DNA from: Flammula alnicola
Lineage: Eukaryota; Basidiomycota; Agaricomycetes; Agaricales; Strophariaceae
Direction of reading: 5' to 3'
Assembly: GCA_015499995.1 (NCBI GenBank)
Contig: JADNRV010000006.1
Location: 248,001-312,000, forward strand
Length of the DNA: 64,000 nt
In this document: positions 21,505 to 33,968 of the stretch, one piece after another
How positions within the stretch are numbered: position 1 is the first letter of the stretch
Layout: each line of letters starts with the position of its first letter
Notes under the pieces: generated by a model
Told to the model about the DNA's origin: nothing
Databases searched by the model: none
The model's input: only the letters and a program-made list of their open reading frames with translations
Program-made: the position numbers and the translations under genes

Positions 21505-24408
21505 TCAATGGCAACAACTAGTGCCACTGCCATTTGCGTTGCTCTCGAAGGCAGGAACACTGAGCTTGTCCTTGCTAGCAGGGACATCCATACTAGGATT
21601 TGCCTTGAAGAAAGAGATGGGCTTGAACGTCACGTTTAGGTGTTCCACCGGCATTCTGTATGAAATTCATTAATACGGATGATCTGTTGTGGATGGGAAA
21701 GAAGACTTACACAGGCCAATCTTCAGGGCGAGGAATATGCGTTACACCTAAGAGACAGCGATCAGTGGTGTGCGATCCGCAGTGATGTGCCCGACACTTA
21801 CCGACGGTCACGTAAACCAGGATGTCTTCGTCCTCGACTGGCAGCTTGCCCTCGACCCAAGATCCAACGGAATCCTCTGGCTCATCTCTCGTCTGAGGAA
21901 CATACTTACCTGCAGGCCACATCCTCACAGTTCCGCTATCCTTGGCCTCGACATCCTTGACGACCCAGAGAGCGCTCTTCAAGAAAGCAGCCCGCTTAGC
22001 GGCCCAGCCATCTGCCTTGGTCATCATCGGGGTAGCACCGCCCTTGACGCCGATGCTATATCCAACGTCCTTGCCCGAGGCGTAGTGTTGCCGCCCTTTG
22101 TTGACGATGCGCCACCTGCGCTCCTTAATGAAGTCGTAGTCGCGGGCCGTCTCGTTCGTGATGGCCGTGTCCTTGGTGTAGAACGCGTTGCCGGCGAAGT
22201 TGTCTTTCGACCCGGTGGGAGCTTCGGCTGGGAAGATGTCAGTCTCGACGACGGTGTTCTTGAGCCCGTCGATCATCGGGTCGATGCGGATACTGAACAT
22301 ATGTTGATGGTACTGTGCATTGATGCCCGGTGCGACGAGGACTCCGTATGGATTGGGTTCACCCTCCTTGTGCGCGTAGACATTTAGAATGCCAGTAAGA
22401 CGGGCCTCGAACTCGATGCCTCCATCCTGGTAGAAGAGGTAATTCCAGATGTACTCTGTCAGACGAATTAAGTCAGAAACTCAAGGTCAAAGAAGGGTAT
22501 ACTCGGTGCTCACCGTAATTTGCAAGAGTGCAAACCATGCTGACGACGAGTCTTCTCCGCCTGACCGTCTGGGACCTGCCATTGGGCCTGTAGTCGGTAT
22601 GTTTCCAGAGCACACCATTGTCCTCTTCGTGGATGCAGATCACGTTCTTGATGACGATGGCGCTGCCGTCATGGGCGACGAATGAACCAGGCTATACAAG
22701 AGGAAACAGTCAGCCATGTGCATCAGGATACATACAACGTTTCTGTACGAACCATGTAATGAATTTGCCCCAAGCAATCACATCCGAGAGACAATTCATT
22801 TGCCATCGTACCCATACCGTATTCACCCCTAATATGCTGAAATTAGACAGTACAGTGACGTCACAGACAGGCGACGTACGAATCAAAAGCGAATTTCCTG
22901 GGATGTGGAGACTCTGGAGCACCGTAAGGAACAACCATCTCCGCCAATGACAAGCGGTACACGATAGGCCTTATCTCTCCGTGGTCGTTATACGTAATGG
23001 TGGACAGGGCGATACCTTCGCGATGGGTGAAGGCTGTTAAAGAGGCGTCAGTCGAGGGAAATCCTTCAATGTATAACATCGTTGACTTACAAATGTGCAT
23101 CTTCCAATTTTGCCATTCCAAAACGTGGCCGTCCACCTTGAAGCTGACGCCTTCCGGCTGCACAACATGGAGGGGTTTCAAATCTTGCCTAGGATGGTAT
23201 CCTCCCTCCTCCGTCTGTGCCATTAAGTCAGGAAGGAAATCAAAGGCCTTGCGAGGCACGGGAATTCGCTCGCGCTGGGAAGCGGCAAACGAGTCCGCGT
23301 CGATAGGAGGAGGCGCAGTGCTAGGGGCACTGAGCTTAACGGAGCCGTCCGCGGCACGGGCATAGTGCGCAGGGAAATCTTGGAAGGGGTGTTACAAGGA
23401 TGGTACGAGGATGGAAGCAGTAACGGTGCTTACCGACGTGAAGGAGCTCCTCTGTGTTAGCGTCTATCACGGGAATAAAGTCCTGTTGACCGGAATGAGC
23501 GACTATGGTGGTTAGTAGGACATGAATATAAACGTACCAATGGGTGCGCGTAGAGATTGTCATGTTCTGAGAAACGAGCATACATGAGAGCTTGTTGCAC
23601 ACGACGCTTCTGGGGAAATCTGTCGTCGTATCCTATTGACCAGCCGTCACAGAAAATCTGCTCAGGCAAAACGCCTGAGAAGTCAAGTGTTAGAAACCCG
23701 TATTCAAAGTGCTGCTATAGAGTGCGGTGCTCACCGACATCCTTAGCCAATTGCTGGATAACTGGATTATTCTTCACGACCACCTCACATGCGATGAGCT
23801 CTTCTACGGAAATTTGAGGCTGGAATTCTTCGGGGAGGAGGGTCAAAACGTCCAGTTCCCACTCGACCTTCTCGTTGAGAGAGAGTATGGCATTGTAGGC
23901 GCGTCTGTAGAACAATATAGTTAGACAACACTCCTGAGGAGAAAGTACATTTCTATGACTTACCCATTGACAACGTCCAAGAACTACGTCGTGCGACGTC
24001 AGACGTTGGTCAGAGAATAAAGTAGGCTACTTACATCACTTTCAGCTTTCCTCACGATCGGGACAGGACTCTCTGGCTTCGCTCCGGGACTCAAGGGAAT
24101 ACCAAGGTACGCAAGGACAGCTTTCTTGGGAGCTGGAAGGAGGCCACATGTAATGAACTTGATCGCCTTGATTTCGGACTTGGCTGCAATATGGCGTCTA
24201 ATTGAAAGAGACACAGCTGCAATCTAGAAAGTGATGTCATTCGAGGTTGTTTAATTAAAAAAAGCATTATGATTTGACGTACCTCGTCGGGGGTCAGTGG
24301 GTCCAGGGGATGTTTGAAGGCCGTCGGCACTTGTTTGGGTTCGGTCTGGACGCTGGACGCTGTGCTGGGCACAGCATTGTCGGACGTTGCTCTTCCGTCG
24401 GGACTCAT
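21505..24408 (-). CDS. copper amine oxidase (primary-amine oxidase)
   Basis: Oxidises primary amines to aldehyde, ammonia and hydrogen peroxide using copper and a topaquinone made from its own tyrosine. About a dozen exons on the minus strand, start MSPDGRATSDNAVP at 24408. Domains N2 and N3 precede a catalytic domain with RKAFDFLPDL, AFTHREGIALSTI, YGAPESPHPRKFAFD and GEYGMGT. The topaquinone tyrosine sits in TLANYEYIWNY, spanning an intron at about 22456-22513. Copper ligands: the HQH pair in YHQHMFSIRIDPM and the distal His in VTHIPRPEDWPV. The final exon ends SGTSCCH; no peroxisomal SKL-type tail is seen. No frameshift noticed. Upstream, a TATATATA sequence lies about 70 bp before the ATG. 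Likely used for amine nitrogen or carbon. Confidence 0.9.
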
Positions 24409-24475
24409 AGTGAAGATGTGTTGTGCGCTTGGGAAAGTTGGGAGGGATATAGGCTATTGGCGCCGTTTAAGTCCC

Positions 24476-24488
24476 GCTATATATACCT
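24476..24488 (-). promoter_or_regulatory. TATA box of the copper amine oxidase gene
   Basis: GGTATATATAGCG on the minus strand, about 70 bp upstream of the ATG at 24408. Position and sequence fit a TATA element. Confidence 0.5.
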
Positions 24489-25629
24489 CCAGTGCTCCGA
24501 GTCTGGATGCCTCGAGGAACTCCGCTTCTTCAAAAATCGTATCAGGATAGCGATCAGGGAGCATAGAAGCTTTCCTCCGTGAAAAAAAGTCATCTAGGCC
24601 TTGAGAAGCGGACGATTATCTGCAAGAGAATGCAGATTAATAATTTTTTGGAGGAGGCGGCCTGAAAAACCATGTGAGTCAGGTGATCGGCCAACTTCCT
24701 AGCCGAGGACTCGGATACAACGCTCACGCGACCCTGAGCCGAGATAAGAGCACTTGGATTCGGAATTGTCATGGAATTGACTGGACTCGTACATTGGCGG
24801 CTGGCCTGCTTTGACTCTGGTGTTCTCTGGTTCGGTTGTGAACGCTTTGAGTACTTGTATAGTTCAAGTGCATATCTGCCTAAGCTTGGAAGACATCCTG
24901 TTGAATCAACATCGTCAGCAAGATTGGAAGAGTTTTGTGCGAGGAAGCTGCAAATGATGCCAGAACTCTTCTAAAGCCGTCAGCTATCGTCCTGTGACGC
25001 ACACGCCGATTCAATTTTGAAATAAGGTTGAGTGTTTACCATAGATACCGCACAGGAACACCAACTGCGGCAACACCATGTGAGAAGAACAGGTGCTCGA
25101 TATGTATGGCTCACCCTTCATGTCACTGTCGACGTCGTTCATCATGTGAACGTTCATGTGAAAGAAGAGCACTCATTGAACAGTCATTACCCAGCTACCC
25201 AGTATCATATTTTTGTTCAATTTCCACAGCACCAGCCTGAAGCTTGAATCATCGACTCAGTATCCTCCTAATCAGCGGTCCAAGGGATCGATATCTATCT
25301 CCTTCGCCCCGCGATCTGTTGCAGTTGCCACTGGTTGTAACACCCGAAAGATAAGATAGGCTATGCACTCCGCTTCCCTGGTCTGGATGCGCATACTGAG
25401 CAGAGGAGATAAGATAAGCATATCTCATGCATTCTGATCGTCGTCGATTTACCGACCGATGGATGCTTTTCGGCCTAAAAGCCAGAGGCTCACAGGTGTA
25501 TTTTACATCTCTGGAGAAAGTTGGGCCGAGATAAATGTGTTCAATCTTCCACGATGCCCAAGGAGATGAGAGGAGATGCTAGTATACAAGCTGTGGTTTG
25601 ACAATAAGGAGCTATAAGGAGAACTTACA
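24489..25629. other. intergenic, no gene seen
   Basis: About 1.1 kb upstream of the amine oxidase. Only short ORFs without recognisable domains; no repeat found apart from the one starting at about 25630. Confidence 0.5.
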
Positions 25630-25826
25630 GTGACTTGCATTGCCGTTTGCACGACAAGTTTCGATGAAAGTTGTTTGCATGTGTTGGCGTGAGAGTTCGG
25701 CATGTCAGGCGGCTGCTGGGCTCCCGGTTATTCAAAAAATCTCGGATTTGGAAATTTCGGTGGTTCGGCAATTCGGCGGCTCGGCGAATGATCGGATTTC
25801 CCAAAGTAGACAGTGCCAAAGACGCC
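25630..25826 (-). repeat. dispersed repeat, inverted partner of 27594-27822
   Basis: Read on the minus strand it contains GATCATTCGCCGA, then CGAAATTTCCA, then CGTGCAAACGGCAATGCAA, in the same order and spacing as the plus-strand copy at 27594-27822. The two are clearly related but diverged. Together they form an inverted pair around the decayed SET gene. Identity of the repeat family unknown. Confidence 0.6.
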
Positions 25827-26152
25827 GTAGCGCGCTCGGAGGGAGATTGTCTGGCCTCTGCAGGTTGGCAGCCCAGCCACTGAGCCCTAGTAATATATCA
25901 CAAGAGTAAACAAAAGTATTCTACATATGAATGTGCGAAAAAATGAGTGCATGAGTTGAACTGACCGCGCAAATTCTCAAATGGTTCAGCGAGCGCTTAC
26001 AGAGCGATGTCCACCTTAACCCAAGATCCAAGTGCCTATGCTTACTCACGAAACACCTGATATACAAGTTTTATCACTCCGAGGAAGCACCTCCCTTCGT
26101 CAGTCCTAATTTTTCAATACCGACAAAGGCTAACAAACATCTTGTATCATAG

Positions 26153-27275
26153 GAATTCCCTGTCGTCACTGCCTTGGATGCCGATCTACAGACAGAACAC
26201 ACTGCGGCCTTGAATGTCTCCGTCCCATCGAGCTCGAGATGTCCCTCCAGATGCCTAAGGATACCAGCACATTCCACCTCACTTGCTGCTCCAAAGCCTG
26301 CATGCTCGCTTCCAAGAAACAATCACAGTCGCTCCTCTTCACTCTCGATGCGCCCTTTCCCCCTGAGTTTCCATCTGCACTGTCACCCCCAGTCGCACAG
26401 GAAGCCCGCCGAGAAGCACAAGCCAAATTTGCTGAATATATCAAATCTTCACCTTTGCTCGTCACCCGATTTATTGCACAACAGGTCGCAGGCGAGACGC
26501 AGAAACTGGTGCAGGCTACATCCCCCAGTGCGAATTCCAGCGCGGCAGAGGGCGACTTTACGGACGCAGAGGAGCAGACGGAGAAGTACGTTCTGGCAGA
26601 TCACTTAGAGCACTTGCGGTACTTGGAAGTCGTTCCGAACAGGGAGACCGAGTTGCTTGCGAAGATCCTCCAAACTGCCCTGCCTGGCTTAGAAGAATTT
26701 ATTACCCCAGAGAAATACGCTACGTCTACCGGTAAGATGTCATATAATGCTTTCAGTGTTTGCTTCGGTGGAGGTCGGGATGACAAGGTTCATATCTCAT
26801 CTATTTCTCGTTCTATCATACCCTAGCTTACCCCTCACATTAGCCCGAACCTACTTGCAGTCCCGAGGAAGTTGAGAAGACCCGTACTCCCTACGGCACC
26901 CAACGCCAAATTGGCAGTGCCCTTTATACCGTCTCGTCCTACTTGACCCATTCTTGCCAACCTTCCGCGCGACCGTCCTTTAGCTCAGGCACTGCCAAAC
27001 CGCGACTTGAAGAAGGGCGACGTCGTCCAGCATACAGACGAATCCGTCATTGAGTGCAAACGCATGAGGTGTTTCGAGCTTGCAAGAGGATGGCGATTCT
27101 CGAGTCTTGTGGCTGTGAGCGCTGTATCGAAGAGGGCAAAACAATGTCCTTGGAAGAGAAGGGCGGTGCCAGCGACGAGCAGAAGGATGAGTCCAAAGTC
27201 GAGGACTCGGTAAAGAACTACACAGTGGGACATGTAGCAAGCCAGGCTCAAGAGCATGGAAACACCATTGATTAA
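26153..27275 (+). pseudogene. SET/MYND-like (SMYD-type) protein, 5'-truncated and broken
   Basis: Related to fungal SET-domain lysine methyltransferase-like proteins with an embedded zinc cluster. Following an acceptor at 26151-26152 it reads IPCRHCLGCRSTD...THCGLECLRP...FHLTCCSKACM, a MYND-like Cys/His cluster, then a helical region, then after an intron LYTVSSYLTHSCQPSARPSF, the NHxC-type post-SET-core motif. Beyond SFSSGTA the family's expected strand is missing: the frame jumps near 26986-26996 to NRDLKKGD, several residues are absent before HTDESVIECKRMR, and another shift near 27096-27105 is needed to reach SCGCERCIEEGKTMS. The N-terminal SET half is not found upstream. Multiple lesions including a real deletion make this a pseudogene rather than sequencing noise. 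Confidence 0.7.
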
Positions 27276-27593
27276 TCTCAATGGTCAAGCGTTGCAAAAA
27301 GAATGTCTTGAATCATCTATCTAATTAATTAGATATCCTATCAGAGCTTGAGTATCAATAAAGATAACAGCATAACGTATTTCTTTAAAGGTTTTGAGAA
27401 GTTGAAGTCGCAAGAGTGAAAGGGTGGGAAGAGGAGAACATGAACAGCCACGGTATATATATCAGTGCACCGAGGCGGAGGAGAAGTGAGACATTGGGTT
27501 AAAGAGTAAGAACCCCAGTCAAGCCACGTCGAGGCTCAATAGTGTTCAACTACGTAGTCGTATAGTACCTGTAAAACAATTCAACCATTGCAA

Positions 27594-27822
27594 TGTGCCG
27601 AGCTGCGGTGCCTCTTTTGGAAATGCGATCATTCGCCGAATCGGCGAACTGGCGAACTGGCGAAATTTCCAGGACCCAGATGTCCTCCGGTTATTCCTGC
27701 GAGTTCCTGCGTCGGGCGAGTTTTCTGCGCCGGAATGTATCAGGCACGGTCAAAGGCAAGACACGGACAAACACATTTTCCCAACATTCGTGTGCAAACG
27801 GCACTGCAAATCACTGTAGTAT
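27594..27822 (+). repeat. dispersed repeat, inverted partner of 25630-25826
   Basis: Contains GATCATTCGCCGAATCGG, tandem GGCGAACT units, CGAAATTTCCA and GTGCAAACGGCACTGCAA. Translated in one frame, both copies give a similar pseudo-peptide (IIRR...EL...RNFQ... CKR.CKSL). That shows nucleotide homology; it does not indicate a gene. Confidence 0.6.
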
Positions 27823-28335
27823 GCATGCTGCTGCTCGATCCAAAAAGTCGGCGATAAAAGAAGCATCCGGCTGTACTTGGGTTTATGTGTCGAACATATT
27901 TAGCATGGATGGTCCATGGATTTGTTTAAGTCGTTGACGTTGTATGTTGGAGGCCGGAAGTTGCCGCCATGCTTCCATCTCCGCTTACTCTTAGAAGGCC
28001 GACAGTCGCGCCTCTGTTCATCTCAGCATCGAGCACATAGCGGTCCACAGCTTCAGAAACTCTGGCCTTTCAAGGATTCTATTGTATTGTGAGTAGGCTC
28101 GCACGTTTGACCGATATAAACACTCTGTCATTTAAATCTTCAAAACAATGCCTGCTTCAACAACAAGAGCATTGATATAATTGTTCATATTCATTTCTGA
28201 CAACCGTGTATCCTTCTGTTTATCTGTAGACACTCCAGCGACAACCATTGTCAACTTCTGACAACCTATGGGATATATCAATCACCCTCTGAAGACCGGC
28301 CCTCTCATTAGAATTTAGAACTCCTTTCATGTTTA
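27823..28335. other. intergenic
   Basis: No coding frame or RNA recognised between the dispersed repeat and the MITE. Confidence 0.5.
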
Positions 28336-28467
28336 CAGTCGAACCTCTCTTAACCCATACCCCTCGGTGGACGGCCCACGCTATGGGTTATGGGGGGTTA
28401 CCGGTTATGGGTTATGAGAGGTCACTTTTGGTGTAAATCTCGGCATGGGTTATGAGGGGTCCGACTG
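28336..28467. mobile_element. TA-flanked MITE, Tc1/mariner (pogo/Fot-like) type
   Basis: 132 bp. The left end starts CAGTCGAACCTCTCTTAACC; the right end, read as its reverse complement, starts CAGTCGGACCCCTCATAACC. The inverted repeats match at 20 of the first 23 positions. The element is flanked by TA on both sides (28334-28335 and 28468-28469), the signature of Tc1/mariner insertion. The interior repeats the motif ATGGGTTATG. No coding capacity. It lies about 340 bp upstream of the membrane-protein gene at 28803. Confidence 0.8.
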
Positions 28468-28802
28468 TATTAGCTTTCTAACCTGGAAGGCATGTGCCTG
28501 AGCAACCGGGTAGTATTGCTGCCGAGCTAATTTGCACCTACAGGCTACCGCCACTCACATGCGTATTCGAACCTACGGAAATTTTATTCTTGGTGGGGCT
28601 TGTATTGTGCACGCCGCGCACATCACCTGGCTTCCCTGCCAATGTCAGCTGAAGGCATTTATTTCAAATGCCCCTGTTTTCTGCTTGGATTCTACTATCA
28701 CTAACTCACGAGCTACTCAGGCTCTCTGGCAACTCTTCAAGCGTTGGAATCTGGATGCTGATCAGGGCGTAAACGCGTAAACACTGACAGACTGTGGAGA
28801 AG

Positions 28803-30145
28803 ATGGGCTCTACACCATATTATGGGCCTGACGAATCAGCCTATGATATTTTTCTTGAACGAACATTTCTGGCTGGAGATTTCGTGACTGGATTGGGTTA
28901 TGGTGAGTTTGTTTACCACTCCCTCCCCATGTTTGTTCACGGAACGGTATACTCACGTTCTGCAAACATACAGGCATTCAAGTAATGCTCTACACTTCTT
29001 GCGCGATATTTCTATGGAATGCGCGCCTTTCGCGAGGCAGGCAGTCGGTATTTTTGCTTGGCTATATCACACTCCTCCTTTGCACCGAGACAATATTTTG
29101 TGCCGTCCAAGCTCGAACCGTGCAAGTAATCTACATCGACAACCGCAATTACCCAGGTGGACCTTGGGCGTATTTCCTGGCGACGCAATACCTTGCTATT
29201 AACGTCATATTCTTTGCAACGCTCTTCGTTTTGACATTCCTCGCGGATTTGCTCGTGGTGCGTTCCTCTCCAGACTTTTTTTTTTTTTTTGTTAATCGTC
29301 ACTAACAGTGTTTGATGACAGCTATGGCGGTGCTGGGTCATCTGGGGCGGTTCAACAACGGCTATTTCATATGGCGTCATAGCCTTCCCTTCCCTCATGG
29401 TGCTTGCCTCTTTCGGTGCGTGACCCCGCATTGTTTTGTTATGCTTCCATTCCATCTTATTTTTTCTTTCTTTTCAGTCATGGGTACCCTTTGGACCCTC
29501 CAATCCAGCCAGCCTGGGCTTTCTCTATACAGCGCGCTTCCCATGGCCTATGGAACCTCATACTACGTCATCTCCCTCAGCGTCAACATCATCTTGACCA
29601 TCCTTATCACCATCCGGCTCCTCCTATACCGTCGACGCTTGCTAGAAAGCCTCCCCTCTGCTCACGGTAGCCACTATGTCTCTTTGGCGACAATATTCGT
29701 CGAATCCGCTGCACTCTACTCCATTTTCGCCCTGATATTCATTGTTACCTACGCCATAAACAACCCAATAAACCAGATATTTTTATCAGTGGCTTCTTCT
29801 GCGCAGGTACGTGCCTGATAATACTGGCTATACGAGTTGTGGTACTGATGGCAGTACCTCGGTCCTCGGTAGCAAATTGCAAGCTACTTAATTATTTACC
29901 GCTTGGCTGAGGGACGCGCGTGGAACCAAGGGACGTTCGCGAATGAGGAAAAGCTACAGACTTTGCGCTTCAATTGTACGAGTACGACATCTCAAGGTAC
30001 CGGCCTGACCACATCGAATCTCGAAACTCCAGTTGACGGTGTACCGCTTGGCATGCCTTTTTCGAGACCCGGTAAAGTCTCCTCTGTCGTCACTTCTCCT
30101 TCCGGAAAGGAAGAAGAACTTTATCAGGTATCTGTGTACCCTTAG
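28803..30145 (+). CDS. fungal multi-pass membrane protein (seven-helix, unknown function)
   Basis: Five exons: 28803-28902, 28974-29257, 29322-29415, 29478-29806 and 29873-30145, all GT-AG and in frame (about 359 aa). The start is MGSTPYYGPDESAYD. Hydrophobic helices recur: VMLYTSCAIFLW, VFLLGYITLLLC, YLAINVIFFATLFVLTFLA, the short exon LWRCWVIWGG...YGVIAFPSLMVLASF, YYVISLSVNIILTILITIRL and ALYSIFALIFIVTYA, then a Ser/Thr-rich cytoplasmic tail ending VSVYP. The L-x-R-C-W-V-I-W segment is typical of a large family of agaricomycete integral membrane proteins, often annotated only as hypothetical. No frameshift. It resembles the DUF6533 proteins in architecture, but I did not see their W-R-T-x-W-T-P motif. 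Confidence 0.75.
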
Positions 30146-30783
30146 AGAGTTAGAATTCGAAGTAGCTGCGAAGCTCGAAGATTAATACTAGTCGTACATT
30201 TTCAAACATTTGTAATTGTAGAGGATTGTGGATTAAAACTGCCACTAGTCTTGCACTTGCCATCCTACATCAGTAGTATTTCTACCTCACTTGCTTGCTC
30301 GCAGCACTTATTCGAGAATATACGGTCACCTGACCAACCTGGCTTGAGTGGCACTTGGACTGATCATGTTCAAGCGCGACTAAAAGCTTTGGAACAGGAG
30401 AGGCAAATAGAGTCGAACGAGAAGAATGGGATGATTTGTGCGTGAAACCTACCCGCCAGATTTTCGACACACATGGCAAGACCTTTTGTCGTGTAGAAAC
30501 TGCCTCTGAAAAATGAACGAAAAACGGTGCTGTGAACGGTGCTATTGTACTCAACGCATTCCAAATTTCTTATCCCGGTCTGCTTGGCAATTGTGCACAT
30601 AACGGTATACAGTCTCCTGCTGGTCAAGCAATAATCGTGCATATCAGCCGGGGAAAGACACATGAAATCCTTCCTCCAAATATTTCCAAGGGTATATAGA
30701 AGCCTACAAATGAATGTGGATATATGACTTGAAGTTGATATGGTCAGCGCGCGAGAGCGCTCAAGACACATCGTGTACTGAAA
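30146..30783. other. intergenic, convergent 3' ends
   Basis: Between two converging genes. No credible coding frame or repeat. Confidence 0.5.
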
Positions 30784-33437
30784 TCACGTCCGGATATCAT
30801 GCGGGGCAGCTCCGTTACCCTCGTTCTCCGCAAGATCTGTGATTTCCGTAAGGGTTAACGAGCGGCGCGGCACAGGCCGTGAGCCTTCGGTGTGTTTCGA
30901 CTCGGGGCCAAAATAGGCATTCAGACACGGAGAGCTCTTCAACTGTTTTATGTCGGCGTGGATGATTGCATGGCAGAACATGTCCAGGTCTAGATCGTTC
31001 TGAATGGATCCTAAGTGAGAATACGATTCCGTGCGAGGATGTGAAGTGCAAAAACATACATCATCATAGCCTGCGGGGATTGGTGAGTACTTCAGGTAAT
31101 AGAGGGGCCGACACGCCAATAAACATTAACGCACCGAAAGGTTGCTCAATTTCCTCGCCAGCCGCGAGGAAACCAAGATAAATAAATGCGGCAATGGCCA
31201 CACCAGGGATCGTGTGGTATCCGAATTGACTGACGAGCTGAAAGGGTAAGAAGAATAAGTAAACCCACACGGTGCTGCACGAATATGAGATCTCAGGGCA
31301 TAAAGCAAATACAGAGTTACTTACTGTCTGTTATATGAGGTTGTGTACAAAACGGAGGGACAGTCAGCATAGCGCTTCTCATCGTTGCGGAAGAAGAATG
31401 AATAACCTGATGTGTACGGAATAAACGCTTCATGTCGACTTGTAGGTCAGCATATTAAATCTATCAGTAAAATGAGAAGACATACAATGGCAAAGGGGTA
31501 GTGAGAATTCGCTCAAGGGCTAGAAATATATCAGTATGTAAACCCAATCAAGCACATAAGCAGAGGCACTCGCTAGATAAGGAATCTTCAAAGGCAGCTA
31601 TCGTTCCCAACATCGGACCCAAACTTGTACCTAGAGTTACAATATTAGTAGTTCAGTTCTAATCCTGCGGCGCTTTCAAGACGACATACCAGGAACCGTT
31701 CCCCGATCCTCTAAGGTGCTGCACCACTCACTAAGGCATCGCAGAATTTCAAGAGGAAGGTTCTCGCCCCTCCGGCGATTTTTGGACGATGCTTCGAGTG
31801 TAAACCAGGATGGATAGGTCCTTGCCACCGTCGCATACCCGGTTGGGTGTCGCCATTCAAGCCATTCACATTTTCAGCTTCCTATTTCGAAAAGCATTAT
31901 GATGGGTCAGCGTAGTGCGCACAGGAACAGTCCACTCGCGAAGTCGCGTCGCTACCAATACTAACCGTCGTTACACCGGGGGGCAGGACTTCCAGAGGAG
32001 CAGGCTGGAACTGCTGTCTCAGAAGGGATATCGTCCCAGCAAACGGAATCAAATCACTGGATATTTTGTCCATGACATTATCGTCGGGCGGAGGCTGCGA
32101 GGACGGCAGGAGGGGTTGATGCTGGCTTTGCGCTGACAGACTTGAGAGCTGGGATGACTGGGACGCGCTGCGCCTGAGCAAGCGATGCACAGCACCAGTA
32201 GAAGATGCGCGAGAGCCTGACGAGAGCTTCTTAGGGTCGAACGTCCCATAGGCATTGATAGGCGGGATAATCGGGTCGACGTCGACGTCTACGAGAACGT
32301 GCGAAGACGATGCTCGTGGAGGGGAAGCCTCTGATGGAGGTTGGACGATGAGCGTCTCCGTCGCAATCCGATGTGCGCGTCGTGGAGAAGGTAACGAAGA
32401 TGCCATCGCCTGCTGGGTATGTTTATCGTCGGCGGCCGTGTGATCGTGCTGAAAGAACTCAGTACAACTGGCAAGAGAAGGATGTGAGGATAACTCACAT
32501 CGTGCATCGGACGAACGAGATGATAGAGATCTTCATAGTAGATGCCCAACTCCCCTAATTGTGACGTATTTAGTAGGTGAAATGGCACACGATCGATTTT
32601 AATGGCTACCTCGAATATGATGTTTAAGGGCAATTGCAAAACTCATCACAACTTAGAAAACCATTCATGAAAATAATAAAGCGGGGAACATACCCTTCAA
32701 TTAGATCGAGAGCCATCCGCTTCTCTGCCATCACCTTATTTAGCTCTTGCGTAGATCGCTGCACTCGGCCTGTCTCGATCTCCTCTGGCGTCTTCGCAGT
32801 CAGACGGGGAGGGACATGGAACCAAAAGAGTCGCCCCAAAGTACGCGCATTTCGTATCACGTCTGACCAACCCGTCCTTCCCATCCAATAGCGGTCGTAC
32901 CTGTAGGCAGTAACATTAAGTAGGCAAATATGGGCATTCTAAGACAGGAAGCAGCTCTCACCCACTAACGGCACGATACGATATGACAAAACCGATGACA
33001 ACCCCTTTTCACAGTTCAGCAATTATCCACCACGCAACCTCGAACGAAGACCAACCAAGCACTGTCAACATAACGCTAGGAATTTCGAGGCTGACGATGT
33101 TCTGCATCGAGAGCGTGACGACAACTATTATAGGGGTAAGAATCGATGGTTGAGGACTTCATAGATGATCACAAAGGTCGTACCTACGGCAAATGCAGTG
33201 TGAAGCAAGACAGCTGGCCATATCCTCCAGATCTAATTGCCAAAAAAAAAATACGCGTCAGGAGCAAACCTTTGAACAGCAAAACCAAATTACCACTGAA
33301 CCTCGTCCTAATGTCCAAGTGATCAAAGAATATGTGGGGACATGTGGAATGGCATCGTAAATTGACCCAGGTCGAGAAGCTGGTAAAAGGGGATGGTTTC
33401 CCGTCGTGGATCGTTTGTTTTTGAGGGTATTAGGCAT
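30784..33437 (-). CDS. bestrophin-like (UPF0187/RFP-TM) anion channel
   Basis: Fungal bestrophin-family membrane protein, expected to conduct anions. Minus strand, many exons. The start MPNTLKNKRSTTGNH (33437) leads into PGSIYDAIPHVPTYSLITW, IWRIWPAVLLHTAFAV, a helix VVVTLSMQNIVSLEIPS, then YRAVSGYDRYWMGRTGW, NARTLGRLFWFHV, KHHIRGELGIYYEDLYHLV, a long Ser/Gln-rich cytoplasmic insert, ERILTTPLPF, LFFLPFQLVSQFGY, AAGEEIEQPFG and NDLDLDMFCHAIIHADI. These are the conserved blocks of the family in order. The tail ends GAAPHDIRT. The large disordered insert in the middle is longer than in bacterial members. No frameshift noticed. Confidence 0.82.
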
Positions 33438-33968
33438 GCGGGGTGATGGCGATCGTTTATTAATTGACTTTGACTTTAAGCTGTGAGTGGAACGAGAGTC
33501 GGATTGTCTGCGAAGGTGGTCAAAGGATGGTTTGCGTAGAGTGCATGGTTCTCGCGCGCTGCAGCTTGTGCTGGCTGTTATAAAAACGTTGCTACCCAAT
33601 GGCAGGGCGCTGTTCTGTTATACTGTCTCCGCGACCCTGAAGAGGGAAATCACCATCACGTGACAATATTGGAGATTGAAGGGATGAGAGTTTCGGTTGA
33701 CCGCCGTCCGTGAAGTTGGGACAAGGCTCGAGCGCTCCGAGAGTCCTGGACATCCGTGGGTGCGAACATTCAACAGACATCACTCCGAACTTTTTCTCTT
33801 CCTTGACACATATCCCACATTGACTGGTTTCTGCCTCCAATCATCTTGTCGCGCCATAGACCACCTCTAGATTGCTCCCATCTAGACTTCTCCCAGGAGA
33901 CACATCCCGCTTGAAGTTAAAGAAACGTACTACCCTCATCATAGCAACCACCTCAAATTCCTCCAACA
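33438..33968. other. divergent intergenic region
   Basis: Shared 5' region of the bestrophin-like gene (minus) and the acidic-protein gene (plus). No additional gene seen. Confidence 0.5.

Noticed and set aside
26980..27297. Minus-strand hydrophobic ORFs at the 3' end of the SET relic
   Set aside because: They overlap clear SET-family sequence on the plus strand and contain no family motif.
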